Source: JBBDYG01 sp040901765 (GTDB lineage Bacteria; Planctomycetota; Planctomycetia; Pirellulales; Lacipirellulaceae). From it: a stretch of 64,000 nucleotides of DNA. Shown in pieces: positions 15,935 through 27,100 of the stretch. The stretch's first letter is position 1. The number at the start of each line of letters is the position of its first letter. The stretch lies in assembly GCA_040901765.1 (NCBI GenBank), contig JBBDYG010000108.1, positions 1-64,000 on the forward strand, written 5' to 3'. The notes beneath the pieces were generated by a model, which was not told the DNA's origin, did not search any database, and saw only the letters and a program-made list of their open reading frames with translations. The position numbers were made by a program, and so were the translations under genes.

Positions 15935-18100
15935 ATGCCGCGTTTGGATCGTTATCAGGGATGGACTCTTGCCGTGCTGATAGTCGCGTGCGAGTTCTCA
16001 GGCGGTCGCGCCGTCGGGCAGGTGCCAATTGTCGACTTGGCGACCATCCGGCCGCAGTTCGAGAGCCATATGGAGGCGAGGCGGCTGCAAACGCAGCCCT
16101 ACGGGCAGTACAAGATGCGGGCCACCGACGTTGGTCCCAGCAATTATGCGACGCTCGATGTGGCGCTTTCTCGCACGATTATGGGCGAGAACTTCGACAC
16201 GTCGCTCACCGAGCAACAGCGCTCTGAGTGGATCAGCCACATCCAGAGCTACGCCAACCCCAGCGGAACGTACAGCGACACGTTCGGACATTCGCAGTTG
16301 CATGCTAACGGCATGACGATCGGCGCGCTAGGCCCGCTAGGCGGAAAGCAACTGTATCCCGTTGGCTCGCAGTACGCGCCGTTCAACGATCCGGCCGAGG
16401 TGCCAGCATACCTTCAGAACAATATTGATTGGTCGAACCAGTGGAGCTCGTCCCATCAGTTCTGGGGCGGCCTGCACATGTATAGCCAAAGCAGCCTCGC
16501 TACTCCCGAGTGGACCGACGCCGTGTTCGATTGGCTCGATGCTCGCGTCGATCCAAACACCGGCTGGTGGATCACCGGGGACCAGCCTTCGAGCAACACG
16601 CAGGGCTTGGGTGGCGGTGCCCACATCTGGCCGATCTACGAGCATTTCGGACATGCGTTCCCCGAGCCGGAGCGGATCATCGACCGCATCCTTGGCATGC
16701 AAGTCGCCAGTGGCCGCTTCGGCGGCAATAACAGCGGTTACATGGACCTCGACGCACTGTACGGCCTCAAGTACATGCGAACGCTCGCGCCGGCTTATCG
16801 AACGGCAGAGATCGAAGAGGCGGCGAGGGATTTCGGCACTTGGATCAATGGCAGCATTTCGGGTTTCCTGGGTGGCAACCCAACGATGCACGAAGTGTTG
16901 GCGAAGGTCGGCGCCTTCGGGCTGTTGAATCAACTTCGCCCCGACCTCTTCCCCGACAGCACCGGCACGCAGTGGACCGACATCTTTACCGACCCCAAGC
17001 TTTATTTGACGGCGGAAGTCGAAGTTTTCAATAATCCCGACCTGACGCCCGTCGGATTCGATCAGCCCTCGGTCTATTCCTCAACGGTAATGGCCGATGC
17101 TCCGGTCGGTTATTGGCGGATGGGGCAGACCGCCGGCCTGGGGGCGGCCGATGATTCTGGAAACGACTTGGCAGGAATTTATAACGCATTGTCGACGAGT
17201 GCTGGCCCGGGAAATCTTGGTCAGCCTGGTTTGCGCCCCGAGAACGGCTTCCCCGGATTGGCTTCCGACAATCGCGCGGCACATCTCAACGGTACGAGCA
17301 GCCATGTTAGCATTGCCGATCGCGCCGAACTCGACATCTCCGGGGCGGTGACGATGGAAGCCTGGATCAAGCTCGATGACTACCCCGTGGGCAACGGAGG
17401 AATCGTGAGCAAGTACGTCGGCGCCGGCAACCAGCGCGCCTACGAAATTTACGTGAATCGGCAGAATAACGGGATCGGTGCGTTGGGCATGATCATTTCT
17501 TCCGACGGGACATTCACCAATGCGCGCGACATGGTGGACGACGTGGCGCTGCCGCTGGATGAATGGCTGCACGTGGTGGGAACCTTTGAGCCAAGCCAAT
17601 TCATGCGACTCTACGTCAATGGCGAATTGGTTCGCGAACTAACCAATAACATTCCGAGTCAGATTTTCAGTTCCTCGGCCGATCTGTGGCTGGGCCGACA
17701 GTTTAGCGCCTCGACCGACTTCCATCTGCCGGGGTTAATCGACGAAGCCGCCGTCTATGACCGCGCGCTCACCGCAGCGGAGATCATGGAACATTATTTA
17801 GCCGCCACCGTATTGAGCGGCGACTACAACGGCGACGGCATCGTCGATCTGGCCGACTACACCGTGTGGCGCGACTCGCGGGGTCAGACTGGGGCGGGCC
17901 TCGCCGCTGATGGCGACGGCAGCGGCGCGATCGATGCCGGCGATTACGGAGTCTGGCGCGCCCGTTTCGGACAGACGAACGGCAGCGGCACATCCGCCTC
18001 CGTTCCCGAGCCTATGTCACTGGTCATGGCCGTCGTCGGAATGCTGGCAATGTATTCTCGTCGCCGCAGATTCATGAAACTATTCACTTACGGCAATTAA
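15935..18100 (+). CDS. Secreted alpha/alpha-toroid-like protein with LamG, dockerin-like and PEP-CTERM
   Basis: The 721-residue protein has a signal peptide (about residues 1-30), an N-terminal helical domain (about 35-370) with repeated aromatic and Gly-rich helices such as HANGMTIGALGPLGGKQL and MDLDALYGLKYMRTL, suggesting an alpha/alpha toroid as in polysaccharide lyases or terpene-cyclase-like folds. Next come a LamG domain (about 385-615, with GYWRMGQTAGLGAADDSGN and VTMEAWIKLDDYPVG), a dockerin-like EF-hand pair (GDYNGDGIVDLADYTVWRD and GSGAIDAGDYGVWRARFG) and a PEP-CTERM tail (VPEPMSLVMAVVG, RRRR). ATG 15935 follows GGAGAAGAG; the upstream GTG at 15902 is less likely. No catalytic residues can be assigned with confidence. 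Confidence 0.78.
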   Translation: MPRLDRYQGWTLAVLIVACEFSGGRAVGQVPIVDLATIRPQFESHMEARRLQTQPYGQYKMRATDVGPSNYATLDVALSRTIMGENFDTSLTEQQRSEWISHIQSYANPSGTYSDTFGHSQLHANGMTIGALGPLGGKQLYPVGSQYAPFNDPAEVPAYLQNNIDWSNQWSSSHQFWGGLHMYSQSSLATPEWTDAVFDWLDARVDPNTGWWITGDQPSSNTQGLGGGAHIWPIYEHFGHAFPEPERIIDRILGMQVASGRFGGNNSGYMDLDALYGLKYMRTLAPAYRTAEIEEAARDFGTWINGSISGFLGGNPTMHEVLAKVGAFGLLNQLRPDLFPDSTGTQWTDIFTDPKLYLTAEVEVFNNPDLTPVGFDQPSVYSSTVMADAPVGYWRMGQTAGLGAADDSGNDLAGIYNALSTSAGPGNLGQPGLRPENGFPGLASDNRAAHLNGTSSHVSIADRAELDISGAVTMEAWIKLDDYPVGNGGIVSKYVGAGNQRAYEIYVNRQNNGIGALGMIISSDGTFTNARDMVDDVALPLDEWLHVVGTFEPSQFMRLYVNGELVRELTNNIPSQIFSSSADLWLGRQFSASTDFHLPGLIDEAAVYDRALTAAEIMEHYLAATVLSGDYNGDGIVDLADYTVWRDSRGQTGAGLAADGDGSGAIDAGDYGVWRARFGQTNGSGTSASVPEPMSLVMAVVGMLAMYSRRRRFMKLFTYGN

Positions 18101-18135
18101 GAACTCGGATTTTTTTACGGTCTGACAAAGGCATC

Positions 18136-21100
18136 TTACTCATACAGAACGGATAGCAAGATTTCTCGAATCGAATTTGGGCCATATTCCAGGTGAAGTT
18201 CGGCGAAGAATCGGTCAACCGACTCTTCGTAGGGACTTCGATCCTGTTCGCGTTCCTCGGCTATCGGCACGGCAACACGCGGTGCCTTCTTGCGGACGTT
18301 GTAGCCAGCTTCCGTCAGCAGCATCAGCAGATTTGCGTCGAAATGTCGCTGGCGCGGTGAGTATTCGATTTGCGCGAACGCTGCGTCGCGCGTCAGCCTG
18401 GATTGGGACGTCGCGACGTTTCTTGCTGCCGGCCAGTCGAACGGGAATTGCAATGTGGTGTTCGTCGCACCGGGATCCTGCACTTCCGCCGCCGACGCAT
18501 CAACACTCAGTGGCAAAGCCTCGGACGACCCCGATCCGGAGATCTGGAACAGCCAGTCGTCAGCATCGAAGAACGCCACGTTATCGGGATCCAAGTCGTC
18601 TTGAATGGTCGCGGAACCGAGCTTAAACGGTCCGCCCAGTGCGGCGATGCCAACGCCGCTAGAAATGCGTGCCATGCGTGTAGCAGCGTCGAGGTCTCCG
18701 GCAGTCCAGACTGCCAGAATGTGTTTCCAGGCATTACGGTCGGCATTGTCGGTGGCGGCATCGTCGTAGTCCGTAATTTCCGTGATGACGATATCCTCCT
18801 CGTTGTCGTTTGAGTCGAACGTGTCGGCGCCGTCGCCGCCGACCAGGATGTCGCGCCCCGCGCCTCCGCCCAGCACGTCGTTCGCGTTGCCGCCGATGAG
18901 CAGGTTGTTTCCGGCGTTGCCGGTGAGTGTATTGGCACTCGATGGACTTCCGATGACGTTTTCAAAATGCTCGGGGGCCGGCATGGTTGGGGCGCTAGGA
19001 AGCCGCATTCGTATTAACTGGCCGGAACCGACGTTGTTGTCGCCAAGCGACAAATCGAAAGCAACGGCTTGCATGAACTGTGAGAAATCAATCGTATCGC
19101 TGCCGCCGCTGTACACGACGCCCATGGCAACCGTGCCACCGTCTTCGTGGAGCGTGAGCGTGCCGAGGTTGGGATCGACCACGTAAGTGTCGTTTCCGGC
19201 GCCGCCAAAAAGCTCATCGAATAGTCCCGGCCCTCCGGCGAGGCGATCGTCCCCCCGACCGCCGTGCAACTGATCATCTCCAGCGCCGCCCAGCAGCACG
19301 TTGGCATGGTCGTCGCCCACGATAACATCGGAAGAGTTGCTTCCCGTGACGTTCGCGATGTTTTGCACGACTCCCGCGCCGGTTGCCGTACTGGCCGACA
19401 AGTTGACGTTAACGCCACTCGTGTAATTGGAGTAGTCGAGCGTGTTGGCGCCGCCTCCGCCGTCGATCGTGCTGGGAAGGGGCAAGACCGCCAAACCGTG
19501 GAATTTGAAGACGTCGTTCCCTTCACCCGCGAGAAGTTTTTCGAGGGAATTGGTGGCGTTCACGCCGTCCGCCGTGGCGAGGAAGTCGACCGTTATATTG
19601 CCCGTGCTGAGGATATCGAACTGAAGATCGGATGTGACCAGTTGCAGGTCGAGGACATCGATCTCGCCAAGCAGGCCGGTGTCGCCGATCGTATCGATCT
19701 CGTCTCCTTCCACCATGCGGTAAGTGTCGTTACCGGCCTGACCGTCGAGCGTGTCGTTTCCAGTTCCTCCGATCAAGAGGTCGTCGCCGCTGCCACCGTG
19801 GAGGATGTCGTCGTCCGCTCCGCCCAGGATTACGTCGTTGCCGGCGCCGCCATCGAGAAGCGTATCGCTTCCGGCCTGGCCCTCAATCCGGTCGTCGCCG
19901 TCACGGCCGACGATCGTGTCGGCACCAGGTCCGCCCAATAGCACGTTGCGCTCCTTGGTCCCGCGGATTGTATCACCCGCTTGGCCACCGGTGACATTCT
20001 CAATCGACAGGACGCCGCCAGGCACGCCGGTGACGGAGCCTAGCAGGTCGACGGTAACTGCCGAGGTGTAGGCGCTGTAATCGAGCAGATTGATGCCACC
20101 TTGCCCATCGATCGTCCCGCCGCTTGGCAGCGACGCTCCGTTGAGGAACGAAAACACGTCGTCGCTTTGTCCGCCAATGATATGTTCGATCGGCATGCCC
20201 ACCGGGATTCCGAGGACGATTGCTACCTCGAGAGCGGAAAAGTCCAAGGTGTCGATGCCCCCCGCATCCGCTAAGGTCACATCACCCTCATTGAAAGTAA
20301 TCACGAAGACGTCGTCGCCCAGTCCACCTGACAAGAAGTTTACGGAACCAGTGCCGGGATCGAGGCGATCGTCGCCATCGCGACCTTCGATGGTATCGCC
20401 CCCACCGAGACCAAGGATCATGTTGTTGGCGGTGTTGCCGCGCAGTATGTCCGGGAACTCGGAACCGATCACATTCTCAAGATTCGCCTGCTGGCCAGCG
20501 ACTAGGGCAGCTACATCACGGACATTGCTGGTGCCCGGTTGCAGAGCAAACGTCGGCAGGTTCAGGTCGACAGTAATCATCGTGTCGAGTTGAGAGAAGT
20601 CGAGGGTATCGACGCCTTGATTAGCCAGCTCGGCAATCAGGTCATGTTCGACCGGCGAGAGCGCCGGCACGGGACAGAAAAGATAGGTGTCGTCTCCGTC
20701 GCCGCCGGTGAGGGTGTCGCTTCCTTCTCCGCCGTCGAGGTGATCGTCGTTACTTCCGCCGGTGAGATTGTCATCCCCGCCCAGGCCGATGAGTGTCACT
20801 GGACCGGAAAAAGCGCTTGCAATGAGGGTGTTGGGCGCCGCGCCGCCGGTCAGCCTGGCCCGCTCAATGCTGATGAGTTGGTCCAGCCCTTGGCCGGTGA
20901 GGGCGGTGTTCGTGAGGGTTTGATTGACGTCGACCGTCTGCCGTACTTCATCGATACCCGCGCCGCCGTCGATCAGATCGTCATCAATGGTGCCGACAAC
21001 GGTGCCCAGAACCGGGTCGCCGCCCCAGAGGATGTCATCCTCTTCCTGGCCAAAGAGTTGGTCCTGCCCGGCATGGCCGAACAGGGTGTCGCGCAGCGAT

Positions 21101-24100
21101 CCGCCGCTAATGACGCCGGGAACGGTGATGCGATTGTCGCCATAGACAACGTCGTTGCCGCCCCAGGCGTGGACCACGTCGTCCCCGTCAAGCAATACGA
21201 GGGGTTCGTAATTGCCAAAGTCGAGGCCGACGACGCTCTGGCCGGATGCAAGGGAGACATGATGCGCGCCCGGCTGAGGCACCGTCACCGGATACGACTG
21301 CACGAACCCGGGCGGTACAACTTCGCGGATTAAATAGCTGCCCGGATCGAGATCATCCAACCAATACGCGCCGGTCTCGTCCACATTGGGCGTGGACGGG
21401 TCGTCGGCCATGGTGACCGTGTACGGCTCGAAGAGCAAGCCGGGGCCTGAGTCCAGGTCGATGAAGTCCAACTGGCCGTTGCCGTTCAAATCGGCGTAGA
21501 CCGTCACCCCGGCCAGTCCAGGTTCGTTCAGGTCGCGGACGCCGTCGTGGTCGAGGTCATTCCACTTAGTACCGTGGATCGAGCCGGGTTGAGAAGGCTG
21601 GTTCTGGTTTCCGAAGTCGACGTTTTGATAGACGTCTGTCGGACCCAGATTGATCGTCCAGGCGGTGGTACCGGGAACGGGATTCAACCCGCCATTCACA
21701 CCGGTCCCACCCACCGATGTTTGGGTCCAGCCGGGTTGTTGTTGCTCCGAAACGGTGTACACCCCTGGCGGCAGGTTCGTGAACCAATAGGCACCTGCTC
21801 CGTCGGTGACTGTGGTCAGGCGATCGTCGAGGTCGATGTCGCCGTCCATGTCGAAGTCGGCGCCGGTTATTTCGATCGTCCAATTGTCCAACGGTGGCTC
21901 TGCGGGCGCATCCCAGATCCCATTGCCGTTGACATCTTCGAACTTGTAGCCGTGGATCGCGCCGATCTGCGTCAGTCCGTAGCAGTTCTGAGGAAAGTTG
22001 GCGTGATCGGCGAGCACCGGTTGGTCGAGGGGCACATTCCAAACGGCCCATTTGTCGAATAGGCCAAGGCCGTTCCCCCCAAGTCGCAGCGTGTCGTCGG
22101 CATCGAGGCTGACATTTCCCCCTGCGGGCACAATTTGAATGCCGCCCGAACCGTCCACATAGAATCCCAAGCCGCGTGTGTTTGCGTCGTACGTCACAGC
22201 GACGTGGGACCACTCGAAAGCCGGCATCGACAGAGTGGCGGGGGCCGCGATCACGTTTCCGGCGGCATCAAGCATCGCGAGCGACGCGAAGCCTGCGTTC
22301 CAGGTGAGTCGAAAGTCGTCGTCTCGTAGAATCAATCCTGGCTGCTGCGGAAATACGAAACCCTCAATGGTAAAGGACGACAGCACCAAGTCGCCGGGCA
22401 TCGTCGTCTCCAAGGCGACCGACGATGTCAAATCCACTGCATCGCCCACCAGTCCCGGCACATACGAAACTACCGGCGGGGTTGCAACGACAGCCAGATT
22501 GTCATCGTGAATGCCGGCGTTTTCGACAAATTGGCTGGCTGTATCGAATGTGTTTTGCTCAAATTCCCAAATCGCCACGAGGGGCAAGGTTACAGCAGCG
22601 CTGCCCGGTGCGATGGGCTGATTAGCGAAATCGACCCCCGAGGATTGCTGGCCGGCGACGACGGTCACCAGATGATAGGGCGTGACCGCCGGGAACACCT
22701 GTTGGAACGTGGACGGTACGATCTCGTGGACCCGCCACTGCCCCGGCGCAACGCCGACGATCACGTACGTTCCGTCTTCGCCGGTCACTGCGGACGGTTC
22801 CATTTGGCCTTGGGCCTGATCGTGGATGCCGTTGCCGTTCAGATCGACGTAAATCATCACTCCGGCCTGCGGAATGTCGTTGACGTCCGGCACTTCGTTG
22901 GAATTCTCGTCGAACACTTTGCGTCCGGCAATCGAGCCAGGCTCAACCGGCACTGCGGAATTGCCGAAATCGACGCCGACGAATATCTTTCCCAGCGCGA
23001 GTTGAAGCGTGTGGTAACCAAGCTCCGGATACGTAGTTTGCGTGCCAGGCAGCGTGACTTCGCGGATCACGACGTTCCCTGCGGCGATGGGCACGTCCAA
23101 CCAGTAATGACCGGCGCGGTCGGTAACGCCATTTCCCACGGAAATCCGCTCGAGCGTGTTGCCAAAGTTCTTGCGCCACAGCAAATAGTCGGCCTGGTCG
23201 ACGACGCGATTTCCGTCGCCGTCGGCGCGCAGGTCGGTCGTCGAGCCGAGCGTGTCGCGCCACACGGAGTAGTCGGCGTTGTCGACCGTATCGTTTCCGT
23301 TGTAGTCGCCGGGTAACTCGGGTGACACCGGTGCCCCAACCGTCCGGCCGAAAGTGGTCCGCCACAACAGATAGTCAACTTGGTCTACAACGCCGCTTCC
23401 ATCGCCGTCGGCCCGCAGGTTGGTGGTCGAGCCGAAGGTGTCGCGCCAGACGGAATAGTCGGGTGCATCGACGACGCCGTTGCCGTTGTAGTCGGCCGGC
23501 CCGGCCGGCAAGCTCATCGTGACCGCGGTTGGCTCGCCCTCATCGTACTGGCCGTCATTATCGAGGTCGGCATAGATCGTGACTCCGTTGATGCCCGGTT
23601 CGCCCGGATCGCGGACCCCGTCGCCGTCCAGGTCGGACCATTTCTCGCCGTGAATCGTGGCCGTGGCGACGAAGTTGCCGAAGTCCACACCCTCGACAAT
23701 CTCCCCAGCGCCCAAGTTGACGTGCTGCGCCGAGTTGGTTGTTTGCACGCTTCCGTCGGGCACCTGTTCGCGGACGATGTACTCGCCGATCGGCAAGTCG
23801 CTCAACCAGTAGCGGCCCGTCTCGTCGACGCCAACGGTCTGCGGGTCGTCGACCATCGTGAATGCGAAGGGTTCGGCGGGCACGCCCGGGAGCGCGCCGT
23901 CCCAGACGCCGTTGTCGTTCAGGTCGGCGTACACGCGGACGCCCGCCCAACCCGACTCAATGGCGTCGCGGACCCCATCGCCATCCGCGTCGCGCCACTT
24001 GGTGCCGTGGATCGCACCCAGTGGTTGGTTGGCGAATGTCAAACCATGAGAAGGCAGTTCCGGCCCTTCGAACTCAGCCAATTCGCGCACCGAAGTGCCC

Positions 24101-27100
24101 ACGGACTCACCCGAATCGAGCGATACGACCAGCGGCGTGACCTTGCCGACACCGTCGTCGGCGGGCAGCGTTTGCCGCAGTCCGCTCAATAATTCTTCGC
24201 GGACTTTGTAATCCGACCCTGGCCGCACCGAACCGATTGTGAAGTAGCCCGCTTCATCGAACTGCGTTTCGGGATCGTCGAACAACGTAATGCCTTTAGG
24301 CTCCGCCTGGTCGCGGACCCCGTTGTTATTGAGATCGACGAAGAACATGACGCCGCCTAAGCCCCGCTCGCCATCATCCTGAACGGCGTTGCCGTTGTCA
24401 TCTCGAAATTTGAATCCGTTGATCGTCGCTGGCCTAAAGTTCCCGAACTCCAATGAAACGTCCGACGACGAACCTACCTGGACGTGGTTTTCGTTCGCTG
24501 TGCCCGGGTAGTAAATGCTGGCATGTGTTGCAGGATAGGGGGGGAGTTGTTGCGATTCCGAGTTGGTCAGCACCAGCGCCCATTCCTCTAACGTACCGGC
24601 GTGATCTTCGTCTGTGTCGCGAATCACCAGCGTCCAAGTACCATCGACATTTCCACTCAACAGCGGTTCCAGGTCATCCGTGGCTTGGAATACGCCCGAG
24701 TAGCCGAAAGCAGGCGGCGTGCCGTCGGGAGCTAGAGCCAGTGCTACCTTCTGGCCGCCAGGACCGATCAGGAACGCCTCCAACTCCGCCAGCTTCTCGT
24801 GCTCGATGTTGAAATGAACTTCCACGTTCGACGCCGAGCCAACGGTCACATCCGTTACGCTCGAACGCAGCTCGGAGACGCCATCGTTCGGAATCGCCAG
24901 GCGGACGTCGGGCGTCGATGAAGCGAGCGACGGGGAGCTTTGCACCCAGCCGGTGCGGGGCGTTTCGCGCACCACGTAATCGCCTGCCGGCAGGTTGTCG
25001 AACACCGCAACGTGTTTTTCCGTTACCGGGTCGATCTGTCCGTTGCCGTCGAAGTCGAAGTCGCCGGTCCGGCGAAACACGCTGCCGTCGGGACCAATCA
25101 CTTCAACCAGCCAGTTGTCAAGCAGGTTTTCCGAACCCTGGCGAACGCCGTCGGCGTTGAGGTCGTGGAACTTTCGGACGACGATCCGGCCCACGTCGCG
25201 GCGATTGCCGAAGTCGACATCGCCGATCGACTGCGCGCCGCCGGCGCCGGAGATGGCCACCGCCAGAACGCCACCCACGGGCAGCACGGGGGCCCAACCA
25301 GCCGGCGCGATCTCCCGCACCGTGTAATTGCCGGACTCTACATCCTCGAACTCATACGATCCGGTCGAGTCGGTAACGACCGTCGCCACGACCGCGTTCT
25401 GCGCATCGAGCAGTTCGACGGTCCAGCCGATTAAGATCGGCTCACCAAGCTCGTTGACGCCATCCAGATCCAAGTCCTCGTAAAGGATGCCCGTAATGAT
25501 GCTGGCCGGATCGTCGACAATCGTCACCGGCTCGGTGGAGAGGCAATGGAGAATGAAATACCCGCCGCCCGCCTCGGGGTTGCCCGCGTCGTTCAAAACG
25601 TCCACCAGACCGCTGATGAGCGAGCCATCGACATTCGTGCCACCGAAGATCGTGTCGACGCCGTCGGTGCCGCAGATCATGTCGTCGCCGGGGTTGCCTT
25701 CGATGTAGTCACCGTCGGTGCCCGACACCGATCCGAGCAAGTAGCCCACGAGCAGGTCGTTGCCCCAGCCGCCATAAATGAAGTCGGAGCCTTCGTCGCC
25801 GACGACCATATCGTTGCCCGTGCCACCTTTGAGCACATCGTTGCCGTCGGTGCCCGTTTCCGTCGCAGACGTCACAAAACTCGCGTGAACCATTCCGTTG
25901 ATCAACTGATCGCGGAGGTTTGTGAACACACCGTCGATTGTCGCTCCGCGCGAGGTCACGTCGGACAATCGGCCGCCGAGCATGGCGTCGTTTCCTTCCT
26001 CGCCAAGTAGAATGTCGTCGCCCGCGCCACCGACGAGCAGATCGATTCCGGTTCCACCCATTAGCGTGTCGTTGCCCTCTTCGCCGAAGATCACGTCCCG
26101 ACCAGCGCCGCCTTCGACAATCGTGTCATTTCCGCCGCCCGCGAAAATGACGTCCTGGCCCGTGCCGCCGTACAACGCGTCGGCCCCGGCCGAGCCCCAA
26201 AGAGAATCCGTGTCCTGGGGAATTCGCGCGAGCGAGTCGCGCCCTTCTCCAAAGATCAGGTCGTCGCCGGCGCCACCGTGAATGATGTCGTCTCCGCCGC
26301 GGCCGCGCAGTTGGTCGTTACCCGCGCCGCCGTCGAGGTAATCCGCATTCGCGGTGCCCACCAGGATGTCGTCGCCCGCGCCGCCCAAGGCCGTGACCGG
26401 AACGTCGACGTCGATCAGAAGTAGCGAGTCGTCGCCGGCCCCGCCGGACATGAAAATCTGCTTGACATCGGTGAAGACCTGTTCCAATCCGAGCAGCTCG
26501 ACCTTCATCACACCGGGAGCCATCTGGGTGATCTTGACGTCTTCGTGCGTGTCGCTGGCATTGCCGCGCCGCCGCAGGTCGGCGTACGGCCCGGCGTGAA
26601 TAATCAGCGTCCCCGTCTCCGCTGCGGCAGTTGGGCCCTGCATACCCGTGAAAGTGGTTCCCGCTTCGACCACCTGCCCCAATTCATACAACGGGCACTT
26701 GTGGTGGATCGACAGAATGATCTCGTTGATGAATTCTTTGCTGCCCTCGTTGCCAAAATATTCCCACACGAGCCGCACGATGGCATTCACATCGACGCCC
26801 AAGTCGAACAGACAGAGGAAGCCGTCCTGCTTGACGATGCGGACCATCTCGTCGAGGTGCATCTTGCCGTCGCTGTTGCTGTCGCGCCAGTTGGCGTGGG
26901 CAGTGCCTCTGACCTCGCCCTCGATTCCCGCTTTGGCGACTCCCAGATTCAACAGGGCAGCCAAGCGCACGCCCAGCGACAAACCGAATTCGTCAATGTC
27001 CGCGCCAGTAAACACCTCCTCGCGATCGCCGAAATAGAACCCGTCGAAGAATCGGCCGGTGTCAATGCCGTGGCTGTCGTAGCCTACCGACAAATCGGCA

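Noticed and set aside
22507..23316. Long plus-strand open frame inside the giant gene
   Set aside because: It is a mirror of the SdrD-like coding frame, a usual effect of high-GC repetitive coding DNA, and has no recognisable protein features.
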